From Candidatus Obscuribacterales bacterium (GTDB lineage: Bacteria; Cyanobacteriota; Vampirovibrionia; Obscuribacterales; Obscuribacteraceae), in NCBI GenBank assembly GCA_020054205.1, contig JAGVLS010000010.1, positions 1-64,000 of the forward strand: 64,000 nt of DNA, read 5' to 3'. Positions 49,059 through 57,772 of this stretch are shown piece after piece. Within the stretch, counting starts at the first letter, position 1, and each line of letters starts with the position of its first letter. The notes beneath the pieces are model-generated. The model saw only the letters and a list, made by a program, of their open reading frames with translations, was not told the DNA's origin and ran no database searches. The translations under genes were made by a program, and so were the position numbers.

Positions 49059-49505
49059 ATGGTGGCATCTTCCAGGGGAAGTTTTCAGGGAGAAAATTTC
49101 CGTGAAGGGAGCTTTGAGGCAATTCAGGAATATTTCCAACGCCGATCCTGTAGATTTTGTGATCAACCTTTTTTAGCTGATGGTGTTCAGCTAATAAGAG
49201 AAGAGCCAGGAGTATTAGTTGTAAAAGTTGGCTGTATATCATGCGGACGCCCTTTAGGTGTGGCACTTGTTGGTATGAATGTTAATGACACTGACATAAA
49301 GTGTAGTAATAAAGTAAATAGCCGAAATTATTGTCAAAAAAATGATTATGCACATCCGGTTGAATGGTCAAAAAAAGACATAGCTAGGCTAAAAGATAAG
49401 CCAGCCATTACTTATGACGATGTTTTAAGCGTTCATCAATTTTTGGATGATATAGGGGCTTCATGGAGTCAACATTTATCTAAGGTTAGGCAATTAGATA
49501 GATAA
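49059..49505 (+). CDS. Conserved-looking protein with two CxxC pairs
   Basis: A 148-residue protein: a Gly/Ser/Arg N-terminus, then SCRFCDQPF and GCISCGRPLG (two CxxC pairs, about residues 31-68, 32 residues apart), which could bind zinc, then a hydrophilic helical C-terminal half with QFLDDIGASWSQHL. The gene opens a run with the radical SAM enzyme (39 bases later) and the eIF2B-like protein, suggesting a joint role. Not recognised further. Confidence 0.75.
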   Translation: MVASSRGSFQGENFREGSFEAIQEYFQRRSCRFCDQPFLADGVQLIREEPGVLVVKVGCISCGRPLGVALVGMNVNDTDIKCSNKVNSRNYCQKNDYAHPVEWSKKDIARLKDKPAITYDDVLSVHQFLDDIGASWSQHLSKVRQLDR

Positions 49506-49544
49506 AGGTTTGAGCTGATAAAGCAATAATTTGGTAAACTTCTT

Positions 49545-51146
49545 ATGATGAAAGAAGTTCGTGTTCTAGCAAGCCCTGTTAAGGCGTCTTCTAATGTTGA
49601 CGTAGCTTGGGCATATCCAAATAGTTATTCTATTGGAATGTCTGGTTTAGGTTATCAGCTAATTTGGTGGCTTTTAGAGCAAGATGTAGAAACAAATGTT
49701 TTTCGTGTATTTTCTGACTATCAAGAAACAGGATGGCAAAATGCTCAATTACTAGGCTTTACATTATCCTGGGAACTTGATTGTTTAAATGTTCTTGCTA
49801 TTGTAAAAAAAATGGATGTAAGTTTATTGTCTAAAGAAAGACAAGAACATGATCCTTTAATTTTTGCGGGTGGTCCAGCGATTGCTGCCAACCCAGAACC
49901 ATATGCAGAATTTTTTGATTTTATTCTAATTGGTGACGCTGAAGTATTAATACCAAAATTGCTTAGTGCATACAAAGAAATAAAATCAAGTTCTCGATCT
50001 GAAAAGCTCGAATTTTTAGCAAAGATTGATGGTATATACGTGCCTAGCTTGTATCAGTATCATACAAGTGATGAAAAAGTTGGTATTGTAAAACCTGTAT
50101 CTGACGATATTCCAGCTCAAATCAAAAAACAAGTATTTATCGCGCCAGATGATTATGTTGCTCATTCTGTGATACTCAGTGATGATACTAGTTGGGGAAG
50201 TACTTTTTTGGTGGAAGTGGTAAGGAGTTGTCCTCAAGAATGCAGATTTTGTTTAGCTAGTTATTTAACTAGACCTTTTAGAGGTGCAAATGTAGATGCC
50301 CTTATGAATAAAATTGATATTGGTCTTAAATATACAAAGAAGATAGGATTACTTGGACCATCCGTAACTGAACATCCTAATTTTAGTGTAATTGCAAAAG
50401 AATTATTGAAGCGTCCTCAAATCAGTATTTCAATCGCTTCAATAAGAGTAGATACTATAGAGGATTATGTATTGGAAATGCTCTATAAATTAGGACAAAA
50501 ATCGGTAACCATGGCCATTGAATCCGGCTCTGAAAGACTAAGAGCGATAATGAAAAAAAATCTGAGCGAAGAACAAATCTTTAATGCAGTACAAAAAGTA
50601 GAAGCAAGTGGGCTAAAGGCTATTAAATTCTATGGTATCGTTGGACTGCCTGGAGAAATTGATAGCGATTTAGAAGAAACTGTCAGGCTTTTAACTAAGT
50701 TAAAGAAAACATTCAAGCAAATACATTTTATTTTTGGTGTTAGCTCATTTGTTCCTAAAGCACAAACACCATTTCAGTTTTTTGGTCGAGATAAAAATAG
50801 TTCAAAAAAATTAGAATATTTACGCAAGAATTTAGCAAAAATAGGTATAGAAGTAAGAACAGAAAGTTCTAACTGGAGCGATATTCAAGCCCTATTGTCA
50901 CGATCTGATAGAAAGGCTTCCAAAATTATTATGTCTGTATTTAATTCTAAAGCTAATTTGGGTGCATGGAAACAAGCAATACGTGCTCATAAAGACGAAG
51001 TGGATAGCGACTACTATATTTTTTCTGATTTTAATGAGAATGCGTTGTTACCATGGAAACATTTGGTTGATGATGCCAAGGAAAAAATCTTGTTAAGACA
51101 TAGTAAGGCAGCCCAAGAATTGGCTTTATCTGAGTTGAAAAGCTAA
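49545..51146 (+). CDS. Radical SAM protein with B12-binding-like N-terminal domain
   Basis: The 533-residue protein has an N-terminal Rossmann-like domain (WAYPNSYSIGMSGLGYQLIW, LIFAGGPAIAANPEPYAEFF) of the B12-binding type, though no DxHxxG motif is seen, then a radical SAM barrel with RSCPQECRFCLASYLTRPFR (CxxxCxxC, cluster ligands), SVTMAIESGSERLR and FYGIVGLPGE. It resembles cyanobacterial family members annotated as Elp3/MiaB-like. The reaction is unknown. AGGTTTGAG precedes at a distance; two ATGs lie in a row at the start. Confidence 0.9.
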   Translation: MMKEVRVLASPVKASSNVDVAWAYPNSYSIGMSGLGYQLIWWLLEQDVETNVFRVFSDYQETGWQNAQLLGFTLSWELDCLNVLAIVKKMDVSLLSKERQEHDPLIFAGGPAIAANPEPYAEFFDFILIGDAEVLIPKLLSAYKEIKSSSRSEKLEFLAKIDGIYVPSLYQYHTSDEKVGIVKPVSDDIPAQIKKQVFIAPDDYVAHSVILSDDTSWGSTFLVEVVRSCPQECRFCLASYLTRPFRGANVDALMNKIDIGLKYTKKIGLLGPSVTEHPNFSVIAKELLKRPQISISIASIRVDTIEDYVLEMLYKLGQKSVTMAIESGSERLRAIMKKNLSEEQIFNAVQKVEASGLKAIKFYGIVGLPGEIDSDLEETVRLLTKLKKTFKQIHFIFGVSSFVPKAQTPFQFFGRDKNSSKKLEYLRKNLAKIGIEVRTESSNWSDIQALLSRSDRKASKIIMSVFNSKANLGAWKQAIRAHKDEVDSDYYIFSDFNENALLPWKHLVDDAKEKILLRHSKAAQELALSELKS

Positions 51147-51184
51147 TATAGTTAGATTAATACAAAGGCATGGAAGTAAGCGAA

Positions 51185-52117
51185 ATGAAACATGTGCAAG
51201 AATTAGAATCAATGGTAGTGCCAATTCGCGATGATTTAACTTCGGGTGCAGCTGAAATTGCTTTGCAGGCCATTACTATTTTTAGAAGTCTGTTAACTAG
51301 TGACAAAAATGTTAGTCGCCTCAAAGAGGATCTTTGTCTATTATCGTGTGAACTGGTTAAAGCTCAACCTGCCATGGCACCATTATTTCATTTATCAAAT
51401 TCAGTTTTATTGCAAATTGAAAAAGAGAAAACAGTTAGTGAAGTTATTGAGGGCTGTGAAAGAGTTTTGAATCAATTTGAGCAAAGACTATGTAGCAGTG
51501 CAGCTAAGATTGCCGATATCGTATATGATTTAATTCCTGCTGGTGAACTTGTATTTGCGTATTCATTTAGTAGTACTGTTGTAAGTTCGTTATTAAATGC
51601 TCGTTCTAAAGGCAAATTTTTTCGTGTTGTTTGCACAGAATCACGTCCAAGCATGGAAGGCAGAAAGTTAGCCAATATGCTTGCCTCAGCTGGGCTTGAA
51701 GTTATCCACACTTTTGATTCTGCAATGGGGCTTATTTTGCCTAATTGTCGAGCTGCTTTTATGGGTTGTGATTGTGTTGGGCGCCCTGGCTTAGTAAATA
51801 AAGTTGGTTCATGGATTTTAGCTTTAGCTTGTAAGGAATTATCAATTCCTCTTTATGCTTTAACTGGAACAGAAAAATTTGTTCCTGATGATCGTGTATT
51901 TGAATTTGAAGATTATGAGCGTCCTGGCAAAGAAGTTTGGAGTGAAACAACAAATGGTGTTGCTATCTTAAATCATCAATTTGAATTGATTCCTTTTTCT
52001 TGGCTTTCTGGTTTGGTGACAGAAGATGGCATTGTTGGTGAAAAAGAAATAGAAAAGTACATTAAACAAATAGAAGTACACGAAAAACTTAAAAGTGAAA
52101 ATGCCATGGATTTTTAG
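51185..52117 (+). CDS. eIF2B/ribose-1,5-bisphosphate isomerase-like protein
   Basis: The 310-residue protein has the IF-2B family C-terminal Rossmann-like domain: ESRPSMEGRKLANMLASAGL, FMGCDCVGRPGLVNKVGSW and LALACKELSIPLYALTGTEK, matching the sugar-phosphate isomerases (MtnA, R15P isomerase) and eIF2B subunits, including the Asp in the GCD position. The N-terminal part is helical. ATG 51185 has GGAAG eight bases upstream; ATG 51170 would add five residues. It follows the radical SAM gene by 38 bases. Ribose-1,5-bisphosphate isomerase activity is an inference. Confidence 0.85.
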   Translation: MKHVQELESMVVPIRDDLTSGAAEIALQAITIFRSLLTSDKNVSRLKEDLCLLSCELVKAQPAMAPLFHLSNSVLLQIEKEKTVSEVIEGCERVLNQFEQRLCSSAAKIADIVYDLIPAGELVFAYSFSSTVVSSLLNARSKGKFFRVVCTESRPSMEGRKLANMLASAGLEVIHTFDSAMGLILPNCRAAFMGCDCVGRPGLVNKVGSWILALACKELSIPLYALTGTEKFVPDDRVFEFEDYERPGKEVWSETTNGVAILNHQFELIPFSWLSGLVTEDGIVGEKEIEKYIKQIEVHEKLKSENAMDF

Positions 52118-52223
52118 CTAACGTTTTTTAACCTTTGATAACTAAAACTGAGAGATATTGTTAACCAGCCCTTAACCGTATGTAGCGAATATATAAATAT
52201 GTTTTCGAGGTAATAGGTTTTGC

Positions 52224-52352
52224 ATGATCTGGATAATTTCAATTGTACTTTGTTTGATTTTGCTGATTGCTATTCTGGCGGTGTTAATGCCAGGTCTGGT
52301 TTTGCCTTTTATTGCAAAACTATGGGAAAAACAATCATATTATTCAAAATAA
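52224..52352 (+). CDS. Small single-pass membrane protein (42 aa)
   Basis: Encodes 42 residues starting MIWIISIVLCLILLIAILAV, one long transmembrane helix and a short basic tail ending KQSYYSK. AGG lies six bases upstream, a modest ribosome site. It is too short for common gene finders. Function unknown. Confidence 0.5.
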   Translation: MIWIISIVLCLILLIAILAVLMPGLVLPFIAKLWEKQSYYSK

Positions 52353-52452
52353 ATACAAAGATTTAGTAACACTGAAAACAAAAGAAAGTGTTTAATTTGA
52401 CCAAGCCCTTGACTTTCCGTAATACTATTTTGGTTAAACGGAGTAAAAAGCA

Positions 52453-52623
52453 ATGCCTGGTACAGCTGTCGGACTATTTATCGTAGACTTCGTAGTCAGA
52501 CCATTTGTAAAAATCTTTGAAAAGATGCCTATATTAATGCTTCTTATGCTGCTTATTCTTTATGGGGCAGTTGCTTACATAGTGCTTAAATCAGCCTTTG
52601 CTGCTGAAAGTAAAAATCCTTAA
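52453..52623 (+). CDS. Small membrane protein (56 aa)
   Basis: Encodes 56 residues with an amphipathic front (MPGTAVGLFIVDFVVRPFVK) and one transmembrane helix (MPILMLLMLLILYGAVAYIV). ACGGAG at 52438-52443 lies nine bases upstream of the ATG. TTGACT at 52409-52414 could be a -35 but its -10 is weak. Function unknown. Confidence 0.6.
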   Translation: MPGTAVGLFIVDFVVRPFVKIFEKMPILMLLMLLILYGAVAYIVLKSAFAAESKNP

Positions 52624-52633
52624 AATTGTTTGT

Positions 52634-53035
52634 TTAGCCAGAGCTTACTGAGATTAGTTTAATGCTCAGGCGTTCAGAGTATAGATCTACCAAGCCTAAG
52701 TACAATTCTATGAAATTTTTGACTTGCCCCGGTGGGACCGTACCTTCTATGGTAAAAGTACCTTCGTCTAAAGGGCGGCCATTTGCATCATATGTATTAT
52801 ATTGAAATGTAATGTCTTTAATTGCTTGATTATTGTAATTGGTCACTCTTATCCACGCTACTGGACAATTGATTACCCAGAGTCCTGTGATATGCCAATC
52901 TATAAGCTCGCACCTCGTATTTGCTGTTAAACCACCATCAAAGTTTGGGCTCAATTCACAGCTATTAAGCAATAAACATAAGCTTATGAATGTAATAAAT
53001 TTTGCAACTTGGAATTTAGCAAATCTTTTGAACAT
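52634..53035 (-). CDS. Lipoprotein of unknown function
   Basis: A 133-residue protein with a lipoprotein signal (ITFISLCLLLNSC, modified Cys26). The mature part contains beta-like segments (VAWIRVTNYNNQAIKDITFQ, GTFTIEGTVPPGQ) and two further Cys (Cys42 and Cys57) that could form a disulfide. The fold resembles FxLYD-type domains by its YNNQAIKDITFQYNTYD run. It follows a 27-34-residue membrane peptide on the same strand by nine bases. Confidence 0.8.
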   Translation of the reverse strand: MFKRFAKFQVAKFITFISLCLLLNSCELSPNFDGGLTANTRCELIDWHITGLWVINCPVAWIRVTNYNNQAIKDITFQYNTYDANGRPLDEGTFTIEGTVPPGQVKNFIELYLGLVDLYSERLSIKLISVSSG

Positions 53036-53044
53036 TGATCAATC

Positions 53045-53128
53045 TTATACCATTGGTAAAAAGCCTAAATTTGCAGCAATAGCTAAAATAACAAGCAAAG
53101 CAAAAATGATGAATAGGGCGACAATCAT
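53045..53128 (-). CDS. Very small membrane peptide (27 aa)
   Basis: Encodes MIVALFIIFALLVILAIAAN then LGFLPMV, almost entirely one transmembrane helix. AAGGTGA lies five bases before the ATG. An in-frame TTG at 53149 with AAGGA eight bases upstream would give 34 residues. It is directly upstream of the lipoprotein gene. Too short for routine prediction. Confidence 0.45.
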   Translation of the reverse strand: MIVALFIIFALLVILAIAANLGFLPMV

Positions 53129-53345
53129 GGGTTCACCTTCAGCTAGCAAATTGAATATCCTTATAAAGACTACGTATCAATTATATATATCATCCTACAT
53201 TTAATTGTGATTTTGAGAATTTAGTGCTTTACCAATAAGTAATAATTGTGCAAAATTACTATGTAGCTGGTTTCAAGAATTACTAATGGTTTTGTCAAGT
53301 AATTGTTATAGGAAAGAAAGCAGTCGATATCTAGGAGGATTATTT

Positions 53346-53750
53346 GTGAAAATATCAAAGTTAGCCGGGCTTGTATCACTAGTCGTGGCTTTAAGTACGG
53401 TAACACCAACATTTGCTGACGACGGACATATGGATAAAGTTGTAGATGGTTCTTTAATGGTTACCAGAGTTGGCGGAGTTGGTGCTGGACTTGTTGTTGG
53501 AACGCCGGTAGCTTGCGTACGTAGTACATACAAAACATATATAGACTGGACCCAAGCCGGAGCAGAACATTTAGGTGGAAAAGACTGTGGTCCAAGCTGT
53601 GCTTTGGTTAGTCTTGTCACTATTCCTGGTGCTATTGTTTGGGGTGGTTTGACTGGATTGTATTATGGTGGCAAGAATGCAGTGACTAAGGGCTTCAATG
53701 AGCCATTCCATCCTGATTCATTCAGTTTAGGAAAAGAATATACTGAATAA
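53346..53750 (+). CDS. Exported glycine-rich small protein
   Basis: Start GTG 53346 is set by AGGAGG at 53333-53338, seven bases upstream; a longer frame to 53286 has no site. The 134-residue product has a signal peptide (MKISKLAGLVSLVVALSTVT, cleavage after TFA at about 25) and a mature part with two Gly-rich hydrophobic segments (GGVGAGLVVGTPVA, IPGAIVWGGLTGLYYGG) flanking a KDCGPSC motif. Probably periplasmic or membrane-inserted. Function unknown. Confidence 0.8.
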   Translation: MKISKLAGLVSLVVALSTVTPTFADDGHMDKVVDGSLMVTRVGGVGAGLVVGTPVACVRSTYKTYIDWTQAGAEHLGGKDCGPSCALVSLVTIPGAIVWGGLTGLYYGGKNAVTKGFNEPFHPDSFSLGKEYTE

Positions 53751-53782
53751 TTTTTGACTCCAAAGTATACACAATTAAATTT

Positions 53783-53817
53783 ATAGGTTCATTTAGTATT
53801 TAACTGGGTGAACCTAT
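53783..53817. terminator. Hairpin between the exported protein and APC transporter genes
   Basis: ATAGGTTCA (53783-53791) pairs perfectly with TGAACCTAT (53809-53817) around a 17-base loop. It is followed by ATTTATT on the plus strand. It overlaps the APC stop codon, so it can serve the plus gene mainly. Confidence 0.45.
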
Positions 53818-55668
53818 ATTTATTACGTGCACTCCTAAGTTAGTTTCCAAATCTCGGGCATAATTAGTTGCTAAATCTGGATCAGAACCAGTGCCAATAA
53901 ATACTCTTTTGAATGGATGCGATCTCTTTAATTGAATTAGTCCATCGACTAAAGTTTCTGGTAAAACTTTAACAGTTAAAATTATGTCTTGATCGCGAAA
54001 TGAAGGCTCAACCTGTTGTGAAACAACTCTTTGTAGTAACTCATGCATGATACCTCTACGTGCTGCTTCTTCTTCGGCGTGGAAAATAATAATTTCTTTG
54101 GATCCAGGTTCTTCTCTCTCTAAGAGCTTAATAAGCATGGTAGCTAAATTACGCGCTTTTGCTCCACCAGTACATAAAACATAAGTTGGCAAATTATCAG
54201 GCAATTCTTGTTCTTTAGCAAATTTTCCTAGCCCAAGACGTAAATCATGCAAATCCGTCAAACGATCTTCCAATACTCCAAGTCGATAAAAGGCCATAAC
54301 AATTAGAATAATCAAGAAAATTTGTAATCCCAATGTACGTGAACTTTCAGCTGAAAAAAATAAAATGGTTTCAGCAAAAGTTAAAGTAATTAGTCCTATC
54401 GTTGGTGGTATAGGGATAGAATATTTGCTTATACGTATGACCCAATGTGTACGATAAGGAGAGCGGGCAACTTTCAAAGGCATACGGGTACGAAGCAAAA
54501 GAACACCAATACAAAACGACATCATTACCGCTAAAAATGCCATACCATAAACTTGCCCAAGACTATCAATACGTCCTGGTAATAACAAAATCATACTTAA
54601 TGTGATTGCCATAAAAGTAAAAACAACATATGGATAACCTTGTAAGGCTGGATATTTGTCTGCCCAACGTCTCAATAAAAAAGCTGGTAAATTGCCTTGC
54701 TTAGCCATTGTTGTGGTGAGACCAATACAGCCAACATAAGCAGTATTTACAGCAGCAAATAAAGTGAGTGCGGCATCAAGCACAAGTATCATTACTAATG
54801 TTGTCCCACCCTCAACAAATGCTAATCCAGACAATAAGCTGTTGCTGTATAAAGACAATTGTTTCTCATTAAGCAAAACTAGACACAAATAAGATGTGAG
54901 GGGAGCAGTGATGCCGACAAGAATTACTATGGATAGATAAACATGCTTAAGTGTACGCCATGTAGGAGTTTTCAACTGTTCAACAATTTGAGCAGCAGAT
55001 TCAAAGCCGGTTATGCCAAGAAATGCTGCAGCAAATCCATGCATGAAATTGAGAGGTTTTATTGAATCCATATGTTGAAATATTTTGCCAAAATCAACAT
55101 GTGTGCTAAAAGCCAGCCAAAGCCCGTATATATCCATACCAAGAAGCAATATAAAATGAAAAAGAGCAATTACAAATGCAATCATGGCAGGTTCTTTAAT
55201 ACCAATTATATTTAGTAAACCAAAAAGGACAACTGGTATTATTGAAACAACGATTATGTTGGCTACAGGTAAGTCCAAAATATTATCAAATGAATCAATA
55301 TAATAAGCACCTGATAAGGCGCTGACAGCGGCAGTAGAAAGATAAGACAAAATAGTTAAGGTGCCGACAACCATCGCCAGTCTACGCCCAACTGTCTGCA
55401 AAACCATCATGTAGGCGCCGCCATTAAATGGACTAGCTGAGCAACCTTCTTCATAAGTGGACTTAAAAAACCACATCATGATACAGACAAACAAAATAAC
55501 TATAGGAGCAAGAAAACCAACATATGGTTTAATTATGCTCGTGCTATAAAAAACTGAAGTACCTATATCAGCACCGACGATTCCGGCTGCTAACCACCAA
55601 GATAAAAGAGAATCTTTTTGTTTGATTTTTTTGGGTTCGTGAAAGGTAGAAGTGGAATGGGTTTCCAT
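53800..55668 (-). CDS. APC-superfamily amino-acid permease with C-terminal cytosolic domain
   Basis: The 622-residue protein has a short N-tail, about twelve transmembrane helices (residues 22-450; first helix GIVGADIGTSVFYST with the unwound GA/G motif; helix 6 region AAAFLGITGFESAAQIVEQL), and a soluble C-terminal domain of about 150 residues (VLCTGGAKARNLATMLIKLL, RRGIMHELLQRVV) resembling the USP-like domains of K+/amino-acid APC transporters. Likely imports amino acids or polyamines with cations. The substrate is unknown. Confidence 0.9.
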   Translation of the reverse strand: METHSTSTFHEPKKIKQKDSLLSWWLAAGIVGADIGTSVFYSTSIIKPYVGFLAPIVILFVCIMMWFFKSTYEEGCSASPFNGGAYMMVLQTVGRRLAMVVGTLTILSYLSTAAVSALSGAYYIDSFDNILDLPVANIIVVSIIPVVLFGLLNIIGIKEPAMIAFVIALFHFILLLGMDIYGLWLAFSTHVDFGKIFQHMDSIKPLNFMHGFAAAFLGITGFESAAQIVEQLKTPTWRTLKHVYLSIVILVGITAPLTSYLCLVLLNEKQLSLYSNSLLSGLAFVEGGTTLVMILVLDAALTLFAAVNTAYVGCIGLTTTMAKQGNLPAFLLRRWADKYPALQGYPYVVFTFMAITLSMILLLPGRIDSLGQVYGMAFLAVMMSFCIGVLLLRTRMPLKVARSPYRTHWVIRISKYSIPIPPTIGLITLTFAETILFFSAESSRTLGLQIFLIILIVMAFYRLGVLEDRLTDLHDLRLGLGKFAKEQELPDNLPTYVLCTGGAKARNLATMLIKLLEREEPGSKEIIIFHAEEEAARRGIMHELLQRVVSQQVEPSFRDQDIILTVKVLPETLVDGLIQLKRSHPFKRVFIGTGSDPDLATNYARDLETNLGVHVINIGSPS

Positions 55669-55847
55669 GAATCTTTATTGCATAAGACAATTTAATTGTC
55701 TCAGACTAGTAAATTACTAACAATAAGTCAATTTGTTTATACGCTTATGTAATAGATTTCCTATTATCAAGAACTCCTGTTATTATAAGAAATAAGGTCT
55801 TTTTGTAAGTGTTGTCAATTATTCTTTTGTTAAGAGAGGCTGACTAT

Positions 55848-56342
55848 ATGTTCGGGAAAAAACAATTCTACAGTTGTATGACAAGTTTGTGTTTTCTTGT
55901 TATTTTGGCTAATTGTTTTTGCTTTCAATTTATTGTCTTTGCAAAAAATGAAAAACCTGTACTACAAAAAGGCAATAAAAGTGCTAACCTTTCCCCACAA
56001 TACAACTCTTACTTAGAACAATTACGTAATAAAATCCTTCAATTTTGGCTCCTTCCGGATGGAAATAATCATGTGATCATTTCGGTGTCGTTGAGTCAGG
56101 ATGGTTCTGTCAGTGATTTATCAATTAGTAGTTCTCCTAGTAATAATTTGGCTGAACAAGCAGCTAGCGATGCCTTTAATCAAGCACAACCCTTTCCTGC
56201 TTTGCCTAGTAATAGTCAGGCAGTAAGACTAAGTGTTACTTTTGACTCAAAAGCAGATCCGCATGGCGATAGCACATCTAAATTGTATGCAAAAATTGAT
56301 CCAATAAAACCAACAACAGATAGCACTCAAACTGGTCCTTAA
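55848..56342 (+). CDS. Exported TonB C-terminal-like protein
   Basis: Start ATG 55848 is chosen for GAGAGG eight bases upstream. The 164-residue product has a signal peptide or anchor (MTSLCFLVILANCFCF) and, at about residues 50-135, a TonB-C-like module: YLEQLRNKILQFWLLPDG, VIISVSLSQDGSVSDLSISS, NQAQPFPALPS. No TonB Pro-rich spacer is seen. Its TAA is directly followed by the ATG of the Memo gene, so they are cotranscribed. Confidence 0.78.
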   Translation: MFGKKQFYSCMTSLCFLVILANCFCFQFIVFAKNEKPVLQKGNKSANLSPQYNSYLEQLRNKILQFWLLPDGNNHVIISVSLSQDGSVSDLSISSSPSNNLAEQAASDAFNQAQPFPALPSNSQAVRLSVTFDSKADPHGDSTSKLYAKIDPIKPTTDSTQTGP

Positions 56343-57209
56343 ATGGAAGAAACAAGATTACCTAGATATGCAGGTAGCTGGTATGAGGCAGATCCAAATA
56401 AGTTAAATTATCAGATGGATGATTTATTATCATCAATTGATATAGAAGTTAAGCCTGAAAAGGTGCTGGCAGCTATTGCACCTCATGCTGGGTTACGATA
56501 TTCAGGTCGTATTGCAGGTTATAGTTATAAAGCATTTGAAAATCAGGAAGTGGAAAGATTATTCCTTATTGGTCCTAGTCACCATATAGGTTTTTATGGC
56601 GCAGCACTACCCACAGCTTCTATATTTGCTACACCGATAGGTGAAATAGTCTTAGATCAAAAGGCAATAAGAGACTTACAAAAAAAGAAATTATTTGTCA
56701 GTTCTTCTCGCGTACATGAGATCGAACATTCCCTTGAATTGCATTTACCTTTCATTGCAAAAATTTTAAAAAAAACTAAAATCGTTCCAATTATTATAGG
56801 AACACTTAAGGATGAATCTGACATGGCTGTAATAGTTAATGCTATAAAAGAAAATTTGACTGATAGAGATGCTGTTGTGGTGAGTTCTGATTTTATTCAT
56901 TATGGTCCTCGCTATGACTACATGCCATTTGGACCATTGTCCAAGAAAAAAATTAGAGAAATTGATATGCTCACTTTCCAGTTTTTAAGTAAAGGAGATT
57001 TAAAAGGATTGTTGGAGCACAAAGAATATCTACAATTAACTATATGTGGTATTAATCCTTGTGCTTTACTTTGTTGTTTGCTACCACAATCGTTTAAGTC
57101 TTCTTTGTTGCAATATGGTACTTCAAATGATGTATATCTGGATGATCAAGAAAATTTAGTAAGTTATATGTCGATTGCCTTTTATGGTGATAGTTGGCAA
57201 TATGCTTAG
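56343..57209 (+). CDS. AmmeMemoRadiSam system protein B (Memo family)
   Basis: The 288-residue protein begins RYAGSWYEADPNKL, with IAPHAGLRYSGRIAGYSYKA, LIGPSHHIGFYGAAL, HEIEHSLELHLPFIAKIL, VVSSDFIHYGPRYDYMPFG and ICGINPCALLCC, i.e. the metal-binding histidines of the Memo family (related to class III dioxygenases). It overlaps the start of the AMMECR1-family gene by eight bases. The radical SAM partner that completes the trio is not adjacent. Confidence 0.93.
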   Translation: MEETRLPRYAGSWYEADPNKLNYQMDDLLSSIDIEVKPEKVLAAIAPHAGLRYSGRIAGYSYKAFENQEVERLFLIGPSHHIGFYGAALPTASIFATPIGEIVLDQKAIRDLQKKKLFVSSSRVHEIEHSLELHLPFIAKILKKTKIVPIIIGTLKDESDMAVIVNAIKENLTDRDAVVVSSDFIHYGPRYDYMPFGPLSKKKIREIDMLTFQFLSKGDLKGLLEHKEYLQLTICGINPCALLCCLLPQSFKSSLLQYGTSNDVYLDDQENLVSYMSIAFYGDSWQYA

Positions 57210-57768
57210 TGCTAGTGATAAAAAATTACTTTTATATGTAGCGCGCGATGCTGTTGAGTGCTATGTAAAAGAACAAAAAACCATTGACCTGACAAAACTA
57301 AATATAGATGAACAATCACATGTTAAGGCAAATAGTGGAGCGTTTGTCACAATTTATAAGCGATTTGCAAACGAAAAAGTTTTAAGGGGCTGTCTGGGAC
57401 ACATTTGGCCTCATAAGCCTCTTATTGAGGTAGTTTGTGAAAATGCAGTTGCTGCTTGTTATCGTGATTCTCGCTTTTTGCCAGTTAGCTTAGATGAATT
57501 AGCTGCAATTACAGTTGAAATCAATGTGTTAACGCAACCCAGAGATATTAGCTCTCTTGCTGAAATAGTTCTTGGGCGAGATGGAATTATTTTTACGAAA
57601 GGGCAAGCACAATCTGTATTTTTGCCGATAGTCCCAGTGGAACTTGGATGGGATCTGCATGAAACAATCAATCAATTAGCAATTAAAGCAGGATTAAATG
57701 CAGGTGTATCAATTGATGACGCGCAATACAAAATATTTCAAACTGAATTACTAACAGAAGAGCAATAG
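57202..57768 (+). CDS. AmmeMemoRadiSam system protein A (AMMECR1 family)
   Basis: A 188-residue protein with the AMMECR1 core: GAFVTIYKRFANEKVLRGCL, ENAVAACYRDSRFLPVSLDE, ITVEINVLTQPRDI, GRDGIIFTKGQAQSVFLPIV. The RGCxG motif contains the invariant Cys. Start ATG 57202 overlaps the Memo stop; ATG 57184 or 57175 are in frame but longer than usual. Function with Memo and a radical SAM enzyme is suspected in radical-based modification but not solved. Confidence 0.92.
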   Translation: MLSASDKKLLLYVARDAVECYVKEQKTIDLTKLNIDEQSHVKANSGAFVTIYKRFANEKVLRGCLGHIWPHKPLIEVVCENAVAACYRDSRFLPVSLDELAAITVEINVLTQPRDISSLAEIVLGRDGIIFTKGQAQSVFLPIVPVELGWDLHETINQLAIKAGLNAGVSIDDAQYKIFQTELLTEEQ

Positions 57769-57772
57769 ACTT

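Noticed and set aside
52839-53204. 121-codon plus ORF over the lipoprotein gene
   Set aside because: Antisense to a lipoprotein with a clear lipobox; no ribosome site.
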